Shown here: piece by piece, positions 47,326 through 58,345 of the stretch | How the letters are laid out: each line of letters begins with the position of its first letter | How positions within the stretch are numbered: the stretch's first letter is position 1 | Source of the DNA: CAVVDT01 sp963747005 | Lineage (GTDB): Bacteria; Pseudomonadota; Alphaproteobacteria; Rhizobiales; Aestuariivirgaceae | NCBI GenBank assembly: GCA_963747005.1 | Contig: CAVVDT010000008.1 | Location: 682,001-746,000, forward strand | Direction of reading: 5' to 3' | Length of the DNA: 64,000 nt | The notes under the pieces: model-generated | Database searches by the model: none | Seen by the model: only the letters and a program-made list of their open reading frames with translations | What the model was told of the DNA's origin: nothing | Made by a program: the position numbers and the translations under genes

Positions 47326-47346
47326 GTGATGTAACTTTAGCATCAC
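47326..47346. promoter_or_regulatory. Inverted repeat upstream of the RHH/restriction-modification genes
   Basis: GTGATG-N9-CATCAC is a perfect 6-bp inverted repeat 55 bp before the ribbon-helix-helix gene. It could be the site that protein binds to regulate the methyltransferase operon. Assigned from position only. Confidence 0.35.
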
Positions 47347-47401
47347 ATATATGGCATGGATATGGTATCTTGTGATTCACGAGTGAGGGGGATGCCGGGT
47401 C

Positions 47402-47602
47402 ATGCCAGCCAAAAAGCGCCTCGCGAGGGTGACCATCAGCGTGGACAAAGACGACTATGCTGCGCTCGGCAAGCTCGCGAACCAGATGGAGATTTCAGCG
47501 TCCTGGCTGATTCGTCAGGCGATCCGTGACTTCCTCGACAAGTACGGCGAACAGGGCCAGCCGGAACTGGCGCTGCGCATCGCCAACAAACGAACGACGT
47601 GA
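47402..47602 (+). CDS. Ribbon-helix-helix (CopG-like) protein
   Basis: This 66-residue protein has the RHH pattern: strand RVTISVDKDDY, helix AALGKLANQM, then SASWLIRQAIRDFLDKY. Such proteins are dimeric repressors or antitoxins. Its stop overlaps the putative start of the methyltransferase gene (GTGA), so it is likely the regulator of the restriction-modification operon. The frame is intact. Confidence 0.8.
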   Translation: MPAKKRLARVTISVDKDDYAALGKLANQMEISASWLIRQAIRDFLDKYGEQGQPELALRIANKRTT

Positions 47603-49827
47603 AGGAGCGGAAATTGAATGCGATGTTTGATATGAGGCACCAGCCAGCGGAGCGCGGCGATAACACGTCTTCCGTGCCCCAGGCTGAGATGTCCGTCGCA
47701 TCGCCGGGGACGCGCGCGACGCCTGAGCCGTCATGGGTTCCCCAACTCGCTATCCCGCGCCGCGGGCATGTTCTTTCGCGTGTGGCGGAATTCTATGGCG
47801 AGCCTGTGCGTGAAGCAGTTTCCGTTTTAGCGGGCTCACTCGCCCGCAAGCCACAATGCGCCAACATCTATAAGTCTTTGTTTCCATCCGCCGGACCATG
47901 GCAGCCGGCATCCGGTCTCGCCCGTGCGCCCGCCGAAATGGCCGCATGGGCGCTCGTCTCGATCTGGGTGTCTGGTGTTGCGACGTGCGCTTTGCCAGTC
48001 TCGGCGACACTTGCCACGGCCGAAAGCTGGTTTTTCGGACAGGAGACTCCGGCCGATTGACGGCACTGCCCTCCGCACGGGCCGTTGCCCAGGCAGAGGC
48101 TGCCCTTCGCCGGGAGGCTGACCCTTCGGCCTATCGGGACTTGCTCCCCTATATTCTCGATCCGCACGGCCCTGGGAGCCGACTGAGTGTCCGGCGCGAT
48201 CCGGGGACACGGACCGCGCGAGCGCGCAAACGCGCCGAAGGGGTGTTCTATACACCCGCCGATGTCGCTCACTATATGGTCGCCGCCTGTCTGGATTCGA
48301 TCGGCGAGCAGCAACCCGTTCCAATCTTCGATCCGGCTTGCGGCACTGGTGTTTTTCTTCGCGCAGCGCTCGCCGAATTGCGCCGACGGCATCCCGCGCA
48401 GAAGGCATCGCGGCTCGCCGTCGAGTGCTTGTACGGAACGGATATCGATCCCTGGCCTTTGAGCGCTGCGGCCTTCGTCCTGTTCGCCGAGACTTGCGCT
48501 ACCGGTGAAGCTGATAGTCAGGCGCCCGTCGCACTCTGGCGCCGCTTGCGTCGGAATTTCGCCTGCATCGATACGCTCCGCCTTGATCCCGCGGCGCACG
48601 GAGGCCGTCGCGGTGTTGCGACAATCGCTCCGTCACAGGACTCGCCGGATGCACGCGTGCCGCTGTCGTACCTGTTCCCGCGCTTGCAAAAGGGCCGCGC
48701 GTGATCGTCGGCAATCCGCCATATGCCAATCTCGGAAACCGCAAAGATTTAACCGTCCTGGGCGCGACGTTCCAGACGTTTGCCGTGAAAGCGACGCCCA
48801 CGGCGGAAATCTATCTGCCTTTCTTGAGCAAATGATCCGCCTGACCGAAAGCGACAGATCCGCCGGCGCTTCGTGCTGCCGCTTTCCATCGGCTGCAATG
48901 TCGGGGCGCAGTCCGGCGGCCCGCGCCCTCATTGCGCGGACGCCGGGCCGGTGGCGCTTTGCTTTTTTCGACCGCGAGCCGCACGCGCTGTTCGGCGAGG
49001 ACGTGAAAACGCGCAACGCCATCGTCCTTTGGTCGAAGACTTCCGATGACCGGCAAACATCCGTCGCCACTGGCCCGCTGCGCAAATGGCGCGGAGACAG
49101 CCGCGCAGCCATGTTCGACAGCCTGCGGTTCACGCCCGTCGAAAGCGATATCCATGCCGGCATCCCCAAGATCGACGGCGCGTGTCAGGCGGCTGCGCTC
49201 AAGGTCCTTTCCAGGCGCTGGACACATCTTGAGCAGGCCGTTATCGGCATCGGTCGCGCCGCGCTTGACCAGACCCCCCGCGCAACAGAGAAAACAGTGT
49301 TCGTCGGCCCGACCGCCTATAATTTTCTCAATGTCTTCCTGAAGCCGCCGCGCGGGTTATTGTCGGCAGGACAATCGCTTTCCGAGCATCCGCTACATGC
49401 CATCGACTGCGCTTCACATGACGAGGCGCTAGCCGTGTTCGCGGCACTGTCGAGTCACCTGGCCTACTGGTGGTGGCACACACACGGCGACGGGTTCCAC
49501 GTTTCCAGGCGGACGATCGCATCTTTTCCGTTCGGCATCGAGAGCCTGTCCGGGCGCACGGCTGCGCGTCTTGCGGTGTGCGGCGCGGAGCTTTGGACCA
49601 CGATCTGTACCAATCCGGTCATCAGCCTCAATCGCGGCAAGACCTCTTTGGCCTTCACGCCCAACGGTCATGACGGTCTGCGGCGCAAGGCCGACGAGAT
49701 TCTGGCCGAAGTCGCGGGCCTCGATCGTTCATTCGTCGATGAGCTTCAGCAATTTACAGCACATACCGTGGCGGCGACTTTTCGCACGCGTGACAGCGGC
49801 ACACCGAATGAAAGCGAGGGGACATGA
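47599..49827 (+). pseudogene. N6-adenine-type DNA methyltransferase, multiply frameshifted
   Basis: The gene-length region encodes a class I DNA methyltransferase in pieces: AEGVFYTPADVAHYMV and motif I FDPACGTGVFLRAAL (near 48330), motif IV NPPYANLGN (near 48712) and a target-recognition/C-terminal part to 49827 (SSHLAYWWWHTHGDGFHVS). The fold is of the Eco57I/TaqI-like type with the TRD in the same chain. At least five single-base shifts (near 47985, 48700, 48816, 48868 and 48925) break the frame. Undamaged, it would be about 740 residues. Confidence 0.7.
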
Positions 49828-50752
49828 AAAAAGCGATCGATCCTACGATCAAGGAAAAGAGCAAAGTCACCAAGGAGGAATGGCGGGAATACACCAAGAC
49901 CGTATGGACGATCGCGAACAAAAGCCGCGAAGACCATCCCGCAGTCTTTCCCGAGGAAATCCCCCACCGGCTTGCCAAGCTATTCAGCTTCTATGGCGAG
50001 ACGGTCCTCGATCCCTTTGCAGGGACCGGAACGACAGCGCGCGCGGTGATTCCCCTGGGCAGGCGTGCGGTCTGCGTTGATCAGAACGCCGCCTATGTCC
50101 GCACGATCAAGAAGGAGTGCCGCAAGCTCCACAATGGCCATGCCAAAGACTTTGAGCCATTGATGGCAGTCCATGGTGACAGCCGCGACATGAAATTTCT
50201 GGAAGACAACAGCGTTGGGCTTGTCGTCACGAGCCCGCCGTATTGGGACAAAGCGGACTACGGCAGATCCGAGACAATCTCGGCAAGATCGGCAACTACG
50301 CCTCTGTTCCTCGAATCAACTCGCCCTGTCTTCGAGGAATGCTTCCGCGCGCTCATGCCCGGCCGCAAAATCTGCATTGTCACCGCAAACGTCAACCAGC
50401 ACACCGATCACGGCCTGCTGACTTTTCCGCTCGCGACCGACTTTGCGGTGCTTCTGCGAGCATCGGCTTTGTGATGATCAACGAGATCATCTGGTCGAAA
50501 GACGGATCAGGCGGAAAATGGGGATCATACGGCGCGCAGCGCCCGATATTCGGAAGCTATCCCTATCCGCCAAACTTCCTGTTCAAGAACGTGCACGAAT
50601 ATATCCTGATTTTCGCGAAGCCCCCTCTGACCAAAACGAAAGGGCCAAAGGTCAAGCCGTATGGCGAACTTGTCGCTGGCATCGATCAACTCGGCAGGGG
50701 GAGCGACCTCGATCCTGACGGTGAGCTGGCGCCGTCGCCGCTGCAATCCTGA
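49824..50752 (+). pseudogene. DNA methyltransferase (cytosine-N4/adenine-N6 type), frameshifted
   Basis: The start ATG overlaps the previous stop (ATGA). The AdoMet motif DPFAGTGTT comes first (near residue 63) and the catalytic TSPPYWDK second (near 125), followed by NEIIWSKDG and NVHEYILIFAKP. The N-terminal KEEWREYTKTVW and HPAVFPEEIPHRL segments usually occur at the C-terminus of beta-class enzymes, so the protein looks circularly permuted. A frameshift near 50460 separates the last 95 codons. It is the second methyltransferase of the operon. Confidence 0.7.
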
Positions 50753-50772
50753 ACCCGCAAAAGGATTGGGCG

Positions 50773-51905
50773 ATGAACTTTCGTTTTTGCATCCAGGACC
50801 CGACACACCCTGAAACGACTTACCTCTATGAGGCAATAATCGCTGCGGCCGTTGGCGCGGTCGCATGGCGGGGGGTTTATGCCTTTGCATCCCGTGACGG
50901 CGTTAACCACCTGATCGAGGACCGGTCGTCCATGACTCTATGCGGTCCGGCGGCGAAACCGATCTGCTGGCCGGTATCGATGCGGTCACGAACCGGCCGA
51001 CATTGGAGCGCCTACGCGATCTTGGCCGCCACAATGCGCATTTCCGCCCCAAGGTCTTTTGGAACGGCACGCATGGCCTGTTTCATCCGAAGCTTTCGGA
51101 TTTTCGGTATGGCGATGGCCGCCGTACTTTAATTGTCGGCTCCGGCAATCTCACGCCGGGCGGATTAATGAATAACTTCGAGGGCTACACTATTATCTCG
51201 GTGGAGCGTGCCAATGACCTCGATGTATCCGCCCTCGACGAATTCCTGGCCCGGCACGTCGACCAGATCAGAGAGATCGATGATGAAGCCCTTGAACGCG
51301 CGGCGTGTAACGTTATCCGCCCGATCAAGGGGGCACGCCAGGCTGGGGGCGTTATTATTCCGCGAACACGGCGTAGACGCCGGGCGCGGCAGCGCCGGTC
51401 GCCGCCGCACCGCGTGAGCCCTTCGATCGCATCTGATCGCGCAGGTCCGCGCGCTGGCGGGCGCTGGACGCAGGTCCATTTCAACGCCGATGTTGTGCGG
51501 GATTACTTCCGCATTGCCGATCATCACACGCAGCGCGTCTATCTCACACAGGTTGACGCCGTCGGCGCTCGCTCAGACGTCGAAGTCCGGCCATGCGTCT
51601 ACAGCCAGGCGAACAAAAACCACAAGATCGAGATCGGCGCGGCCCGTGGCCGCGAATATCCCGAAGACGGTCCGCCAGTGCTTGCCTTTCGTGAACGGCA
51701 GTTGCGTGCATTTCATTATATGCTCTTGTTTCCCGGCGAGGCAGGCTATGGCCCGCTCTTCGATCTTTCGCGGAAGCTCCCGGCGGTCGGGCGCGGTTTT
51801 CCGCGCGTCATTACCGACATGGGCACGCTCGAAGGGCGTGGCCCGAATGCCCGCTTCTCACCTCCGAAGACCAGGACGAGCAGAAATCTAGGGTCGGGCC
51901 GGTAG
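50773..51905 (+). pseudogene. Phospholipase-D-like nuclease, frameshifted (BfiI/NgoFVII-type restriction enzyme candidate)
   Basis: The 5' 50 codons read in one frame (NFRFCIQDPTHPETTY), and the remainder from about 50940 in another. The PLD half-motif GLFHPKLSDF followed by VGSGNLTPGGLMNNFEG is the HxK...GSxN active site of PLD nucleases. The C-terminal half from QVHFNADVVRDYF may be the DNA-recognition domain. In context after two methyltransferases it fits a restriction enzyme that needs no metal ion. One frameshift near 50935 is needed to join the parts. Confidence 0.65.
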
Positions 51906-51929
51906 CGATCGCGGCAGGCTGCTCGCCAC

Positions 51930-54900
51930 CTATCCCTGTGGCGCGGGACAGCGCGATCTCTTCTCGCCATCTCGATAGCGGCAGAATGCGTTGGCAAGCT
52001 GCATCTGCCGCGGCGTCCTGCATTCTGCTTCGAATAGCTGCGGCGCGCCGATGAGGAGCGACACGCATTGGCGCGCGAAGTCGCGACGTTGAGCCGGTTC
52101 AGGCTGTAGAGGAATCCATGCCGCGCGGCGCATCGGCATGGCTCGATGTCGCCGTCGAATAGATCGCGATCGGGGCCTCCTGGCCCTGGAATTTGTCGAC
52201 CGTTCCGACACGCGCGCCCGGCAGGCGCTGCTGGATTTCAAAGACCTGCGCGTTGTAGGGCGTGATGATGAGGATATCATCGAGCGTGACCGGCTACTCT
52301 CGCCGTCGCGGTCGATCCAGGTCGCCTTGCTGTCGAGAATGCCGTTCACGAGCCGGCGACCGCCTCCGCCTCTTCGGGCGAATAGTTCTGATTGCCGTAT
52401 GGGCGACCGGCAGGTAGCGCAGTCCCGACGCCGTTGACCGGTCCCGCCGCCTGATGATCTGCTCTTCAAGTCCGGCTTCGAGCGAGCTTGCCGTCGTAGA
52501 ACAGCTCGGAGGTAAAGGCGCAGATAGCGGGATGCAGCCGCCAGGTCTCTTCGAGGAACAGACCCCTGTCGGCCGGGATCGTGTGTTCGCCGCCAAGAAT
52601 GTGGTGGAGCGCCGAAACATCCGTGCCGTCCGGATGGCTGCCCTGCATCGGCTGGTCGAGCTGCTGCGGATCGCCGATCAGGACGACGTCTTCGCCGCCT
52701 GCGAAACGGCCAGCACGTTGGCCAGCGCCATCTGGCCGCTTCATCGACGAAGAGCACATCGACGGTCTCGAACGCATCCGGCCGCGACCACAGCCAAGCC
52801 GTGCCGCCGCCGACATGCACGCCGTGTCCGAGCGCAGCGATCAGATCCTCGCTGCGCTTGGCGAAAGTCAGCCGGTGCTGCGCCGGTCTTCGACCTCGTC
52901 GGCCTTGTGGCAGCATTGCAGGTCGATTCCCTGTTCGTCCGCCGCCTTGATCGTCTCGTCGATCAGGTTGCGGATGACCTTGTGGCTGTTCGCGGTGATG
53001 CCGACCGTCTTGCCCTGCCGTACCAGCTCGCAGATCATCTGCGCGCCGGTGAAGGTCTTGCCTGCGCCGGGCGGTCCCTGGATCGGCAGCATACCGCCCG
53101 CGAGATGGCCGCAGAGCCGCAGGGCCGCCTGCGACCGCCGTTTCGCCGTCGTGGCGCAGCGGCTGGCCGCCGACGCGCGGGCTCGCCTCAGCAGCAGATC
53201 GCGCGCGGCCTGATAGGGGCCGTCGCCGTGCAATCCGTGTTCTGCGACATGTTCTCCGATCCGCACCAGCGCCTCGGCGATCACCTGCGCGTCCGACATA
53301 CGTGTGCGCGAAGACCGCCTCCGGGTGAAGCCCGCGCTGTCCTGACGCTTCTTGATGTCGACGGTGCGCTCCTCGAACGAGATCGCCTCGACCTTACCCA
53401 GCTTGTCACCGCCGAGATTGCGCAGGTCTTCGCCGCCGCGCAACTCGGTCTCCTGCGGCGGAAACTGTAGCGATGGATCGGCGCCTTCGCCGTGCCACCG
53501 GCGTCGCCGACAAAGATAGGCCCGAGAGCCCTGCGCGCTCATCGAGAAGGTCTTCGGCCGACAGATCGGCAAGCCGAAATACTCCCACCACACCGCCTTG
53601 TCTTCCCGGCGGTGCCAGTCGAGCATGTTTGCGAGCAGCCAGCGCGCCTGCTGTTCTTCGTTGCGCTCTTCCGGATCGGCCGGAACGTCCGCCGTGAGCT
53701 GCTCGATCAGCGCGATGATCTTGAGCAGCCAGTCGGTGATCTTTTCATTCGGCGCGCCGTCGCCCGGCTGCGGGCCGCGGCACATCCGTGCCGCCTGCGA
53801 CAAGCTCTGCGCGCAGCTCTTCCAGCCAGTCGCGCAGGCGACGGTGGAGCGGCAGTCATCCTTGTTGTAGCCCAACACGGTCGCCTTGGTCTCTTCGGTG
53901 ATCGACGGGATGTCATCCGAGTTCAGATCTGCCTGGAGATTGGCAAGCGCGATGTTTGCATCGGCCAGCGGCCGTCTCGCGGTCGAAGCCGTAGAACGGC
54001 TCCAGCTTCTTGATCGAATAGCTCTCGACGCTCGCGCGCAGCGCGTGGCGCACGACGCATACAGATCGACGAAGAGCTCCGCGCGCAGCATGCGGTCGAT
54101 CTCTTCTTCCCGCGTCGCGTATCGGCCCATCAGGCGCTTCAGAGCCGCCGGCTCATACGGCGCATAGTGGTAGATGTGCAGATCGGGAATTGCTGCCCAG
54201 CGCGCCATGACGAAATCGACGAACTCCTCGAACGCCTTCTCTCATCGGCTCGCTTGAACGCCCAGTCGCCCGGTAGGCGGCTTGCCGTCTGTCGCCTGGA
54301 AAACACGTAGCCGAACAGGTATTCGAGGCCGTGCTCGCCGACGAAGGGATCGCCTTCCAGATCGAGGAACACATCGCCGGCCGAAGGTTCCGGAAGACGG
54401 GTGAGCCCGAAGCCGGTCTCGATCGGCAGCAACTCAAATCTGCGTTCGCCGGCCTTGCTCGCTTCGACCTGGATGCGCGCCTGTTCGCGCACGCGCCCAT
54501 AGGAATCCGCCGAGCCACGCTCGGGCTTCCAGGGCATGGCAGCGGCAGCGCGGCGAGCGCTCGCGCGGTCGAGACGCCATGCGCCTTCAACTCGCCGATC
54601 TGGATTTTGGTGATGCCCGCGACGAGGCACGAGATGATCGTCATCACGGCGGCGCTTGTCGCAGCCTCCCGCCACCGGCAGATATCGCAATGCTCGATCG
54701 GATCGGGATAGGTGTCCTGCGGCGTCTTGTGCCGCGAGCGATGTTCAGCATGCCGCGCTTCACCTGGCGGAAATAGGCCGCGTAGTCCGCGAAGCGGTAT
54801 TGCTGCGGCTCGAAATCCGACCACGGCGCGACGACATACATATATTCCGGCGCGAGGCCCTGCTGCCTGGTCAGCAGGTCGGAGTACAGGCAGAGCTGAA

Positions 54901-55343
54901 GCACGCTGCCCGCCTTGGTTTCGCGCGCGAGCTTGGTGTCGAGCGGCTCATAGGACCAGCGCCAAGCTCGCTTGGCGGTTCGACGCGGCGCAGGATATCG
55001 GCGCGCCCGACCCAGCCGTCATGCGCCAGCGCGCCCTGCACGATCACCGGCACGCCCGCTTTCATGGCGGCAAGCGTTTCCGCGACGGCCGCATCGGTCA
55101 CTTCGATGCCGTCGATCCTGACGGCTTCGAAGCCGGCCTTGCCAGGTGCTCGACGTAGTTCTGTTCGTGAATTGCGCCGCGCTCGCGCAGGATATCCAGA
55201 AGCGGGTCCCAGACTTTTGGTTTTGCCAGCGTGCCTTCGGCAACCGCGCGGTCGAGCGCCGCGAGATGCCGGCAGTTCAGGTAGCCGATCAGGTCGCTGG
55301 CGCTGAGTTCGAATGAATCTCCCGTCTTCCTCATCTTTGTCAT
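51930..55343 (-). pseudogene. TM0106-family RecB-like nuclease fused to a superfamily 1 helicase, frameshifted
   Basis: Read on the minus strand from about 55343: an N-terminal RecB-like nuclease part (SASDLIGYLNCRHLAALD; MLQLCLYSDLLTRQQG; 4Cys-type region near 54680), a ribonuclease-H-like middle (GDVFLDLEGDPFVGEHGLEYLFGY), then a UPF1/Dna2-like helicase with Walker A IQGPPGAGKTFTG, DEAA-type VDVLFVDEA, VLIGDPQQLDQP and a final NVATSRAQ-like end (RQCVSLLIGAPQLFEAECR). The intact family is about 1100-1150 residues, which fits the 3.4 kb. At least six frameshifts interrupt it. It lies 38 bp after the CapV gene on the same strand. Confidence 0.7.
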
Positions 55344-55380
55344 CCTACAGGCGGTTGGCACGCCCGGAAACCGTGGAAGG

Positions 55381-56441
55381 TCATCCGGCTCCCGCCGTTA
55401 CATCGATCAGCGGCTCGTACGGCGCCGCCATATCCTTGAGGAACATTTCCGGACGCCCCCGCCCATCTCATCGAGCGCCGCCTGCGCCGCGCCGGGCAGT
55501 TGTCGGCGGCCCACGTCGTCGTCCATCGCGATCTTTTCCTCGCTGGCCGGCGCATCGGCGCGGACGATGCGATCCCGCCCGATCAGCAGGCCGGCCTGCC
55601 CGAGCGCATTCATCGACTGAGGCCGCATCGCGGCATAGATAATATCGCGCCAGGCCAGCACGCCGCCGCGGATGATCTTGGGCGCGCCGACAAGATACGG
55701 ATCATCGCCCGCCAAGGCTCAGGATGCGCACGTTTTCACGCGGGACATCGAAGCAGGTCAGCGCATCGACGAGCGCGATCATGACGGGGTTGTTGGCCCG
55801 CCCGCCATCCACAAAGGTATAGCCACCATCCTGAAGGGGCTGGAAGAAGGTCGGCGCCGCGGCTGTTGCGGCGGCCACCTTGGTCATCGGCTCGTAAGCG
55901 TCCTTGCGGAAATCCGGGTGGTGCGGCGTCTTGAAGAATAGACCTCGCCGTAACGCCCGTCGAAGGACGGGATGCACAGCCGGTTTTGCGCCTGCCCGAA
56001 CTTCCGGTCGCCGAGCGTTTGCTTGAGGATCGCGTTCAGGGCTTCGCGGTCATAGCGGTACTTGAAGAGCTGGAGAATATCGGCGAAGCGGCGCCCGAAT
56101 GCGCCGCGCCAACCGGGCACGGCAGGCGGGAAGATTTCCCGGCCGCGCCGTTGGTAGAGGTCCGCAAGGTCCGCTCCGGTAAGGCCGGCCGCAAGGCCGA
56201 GAGCGATGATTCCGCCGGTCGAGGTCCCGGCAATGAGGTCGAAGTGCCGCGCCACGGATGCGCCGCCGAGGTAACGTTGTTCCAGTCCCGCCAGGAAAGC
56301 GGCCGGGTAAATCCCGCGGATGCCGCCGCCATCAATGGAAAGGATGCGAAAGTGCCGATCTTGCGGCCAAGGGCGTGGAACGCGGCGGCGTTGCAGCGTC
56401 CCTTCTGATCGCTTTGGCGGCGGTTTTTCTTCTGTATCCAT
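55381..56441 (-). pseudogene. capV: CapV-like patatin phospholipase, CBASS effector, frameshifted
   Basis: From the ATG at 56441 (AGAGGAAAT upstream) the patatin domain shows the oxyanion-hole GGGIRG (residues 38-43), the nucleophile in GTSTG (Ser74) and, after a frameshift near 55930, the catalytic Asp in FVDGG. The C-terminal part (GGDDPYLVGAPKIIRGGV ... ASEEKIAMDDDVG) reads in two further frames to a stop at 55381. CapV enzymes degrade inner-membrane phospholipids when a cyclic dinucleotide binds, killing infected cells. Three single-base shifts break it, giving about 353 residues when restored. Confidence 0.8.
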
Positions 56442-56444
56442 GCT

Positions 56445-56892
56445 CGATTTCCTCTGCGCTCGCGTGTCGTCCTCCCCCGTCCATTCACCGGTCGCGCGCC
56501 AGCCCTCGTAACAGGCGAGCCAGCTCACGGCCCAGGGTATTATCGTTTCGGCGATGGAGTGACCCGGGCCCCACTCCGCTTCGCGCGGATCGTAAGGCAC
56601 AGCACCGGGCAATTCGGGTCCGCATCGTTCGGAAAATGATGCGGTATAGGCTCTTCCGGCGTTTCCGGGCGGCGCGCGAGAAGCGGTTCTTGACCGTCAC
56701 CCGCGGCGGGCGCGGCAGGATCTCGGCAGTGCCGAGATCGCAGCCGATGCAGTACGACACCCGCACCCGGTACGATTGGTGGAATGGCCGCAGCCGCCCC
56801 TCCCATATCACGAGCCAGCCGATGTCGGTCACCACCCGGAAGTCCGGCCAGTGCCGGCGCATCGCCGCAATTTGTTCGCCGACCGATAGCAT
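56445..56892 (-). pseudogene. E2-like ubiquitin-conjugation-type protein of short type II CBASS, frameshifted
   Basis: Three frames join to an E2 fold: DIGWLVIWEGRLRPFHQSY, then EPIPHHFPNDADPNCPVLC with the presumed catalytic Cys, then YDPREAEWGPGHSIAETIIP and CYEGWRATGEWTG. This pattern matches the E2-only CBASS protein, which primes the CD-NTase. Frameshifts lie near 56735 and 56580. In the current frame no stop separates it from CapV, and an extra G in the run after GEWTG would give the conserved GGGRH ending, so the true end is uncertain. Confidence 0.75.
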
Positions 56893-57143
56893 CAGGGCTT
56901 CCGCAGGCTGCGCTCCATACCGAAGAAAGTGTTCTTGGGCGTCGGCCGCGCCACCGAAGGGGCCGCGACCCCGGTGACAAGCCCGCTCGCCGGCAGGTTC
57001 AGGCGGCCCGCCCCGGGCGTGTGCTGGCTGTGCCCGGTCCTGATCGCCGCGCCGGTGCGCTCGTTGAAAGCCTTGAACGCTTCGCCCGTCGGCGCTTCGC
57101 CGAACAGTTCGGCCATGATGCCGCGCATTTCCTCAAGGCTCAT
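56892..57143 (-). CDS. Small unknown protein between CD-NTase and E2 genes
   Basis: This 83-residue protein has an intact frame. Its ATG overlaps the CD-NTase stop (ATGA) and its stop shares one base with the E2 start, so it is tightly coupled to both. The N-terminal third is an acidic helix (SLEEMRGIMAELFGEAPTGE). The middle is Gly/Pro/Ala-rich and disordered-looking. The end TPKNTFFGMERSLRKP is basic. It has no catalytic motif and no C-terminal Gly-Gly, so a ubiquitin-like role is unlikely. The function is unknown. Confidence 0.6.
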   Translation of the reverse strand: MSLEEMRGIMAELFGEAPTGEAFKAFNERTGAAIRTGHSQHTPGAGRLNLPASGLVTGVAAPSVARPTPKNTFFGMERSLRKP

Positions 57144-58164
57144 CCCGCGATCAGCCGCTCCACCTTGGCGATCAGGTCATCGAGATCGGCGATGAACGCC
57201 GCCTGTTCGTGCAGCGAGGCAGGCCAGCGGTCGGTCAGCACGTCGCCGGGGCACACAGGGTTACCACGTGGATTAGGAGCCCGGCGCGGTGCCACCGGCC
57301 GATCTCATCGCGCATCGCGCGCGCCTGGTGCAGCAGCTCTTCGGACAGCGTCTGCGTGCTATTCGCCGCGTCGGCGATCAGTCTGGCCATCATCACCGAG
57401 GGCGGACGCGGGTCTTGCGGCTATCGAAACGGACGTTGCGCCAGCGCTTCATGAGCTGCAGCACGATCACCGCCTTCGACTTGCCGTGCGCCGGGTGCTG
57501 GTCCGGCATGTCCTCGGTATCGGCCTTCTCCAGCAGGACAAGGCGCTCATATTCACCCGCGCGCTTTGCGAAGATGTCCGCGAACTCGTGGTCAACCGGC
57601 GTGACCGCCTTGAACCACTCGGCGAAACCGTACGGATTCGCAACCAGCGTCAGGTCAGGCTCGGCCGGGGCCTCGGGCTTGCTGTGGAAAAGGTTGCATT
57701 CACGCTCGGGCTGGCCAAGTAGCCGGATCATCGGCGTGATGTCGGCGTGCATCTTGTCCGCGTAGTGCACCGTGACGCACCGGTTCCGGCGCTCGGCCAT
57801 GTCGTAATAAAGAGAGCCGCGCTCGCCGCGGATGCTCCATGAGCAGGTCGAGAACGGTCCCCGGCGCCGTGCCGTGCGGCAGGCCGAGCTGGGCGATGAA
57901 ATCGACATCGTGCTCGTCCGTCGTGAGACGCGAGGCGATCGTCGTGCCGGTCGCCATCGAGCCCTGCGGGTAGACAAGCTGGACCCGGCCGGCGAGCGGG
58001 CTGCCCTTGCGGTCGATCCATTCGCCCAGCGTCGCGTAACGCTCTTCGGCCTTGCGGTAATCCGTGCGGCTGAGCTGGATGCGGATCGCGACGTCAGCCA
58101 GAAGCACGTCCACCGGCTCGGACAGGGGCGGCGCGGGGAGCCGCCGTGCAGTTGGTGAAGCCAT
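57140..58164 (-). pseudogene. CD-NTase (CBASS cyclic oligonucleotide synthase), frameshifted
   Basis: From 58164 the nucleotidyltransferase core shows YPQGSMATGT (Gly-Ser at residues 68-69) and TTDEHDVDFI (Asp86 and Asp88), the metal-binding signature of the family. After a shift near 57845 it continues MAERRNRCVTVHYADKMHAD, with the third Asp likely in ADITPMIR, and PEPDLTLVANPYGFAEWF. After shifts near 57400 and 57270 the helical C-terminal region ends DLIAKVERLIAG. The restored length is about 340 residues. It makes the second messenger that activates CapV. Confidence 0.82.
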
Positions 58165-58240
58165 CTGTTTACAACCTCATCGGTTCGCCGTCGCCGTCGC
58201 CGGCCGTCCGGTCGGCGGTGGCATGGTGCGCGTTGCCAAA

Positions 58241-58324
58241 GACGATATCGTCGTCTATATTCGACGATACCGTCATGCCGACGGGCCGAAAAAATGGCCG
58301 TTACCGGCCATGGCAATATCGTCG
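58241..58324. promoter_or_regulatory. Repeated operator-like sites in the CBASS divergent promoter region
   Basis: The 181-bp gap between the divergent CD-NTase and regulator genes has three copies of ATCGTCG or its complement: in the perfect 12-bp palindrome GACGATATCGTC (58241-58252), as CGACGAT at 58262-58268, and as ATCGTCG at 58318-58324. The spacing suits binding by a dimeric XRE regulator that controls both directions. Confidence 0.55.
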
Positions 58325-58345
58325 TACCTAATATACGGAACCGTA

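Noticed and set aside
47402..55343. DISARM system (methyltransferase, PLD protein, helicase)
   Set aside because: No DUF1998 (DrmB) protein and no DrmA-type helicase are present. The helicase is part of a TM0106-like nuclease on the opposite strand, and the PLD gene follows methyltransferases as in restriction-modification loci.
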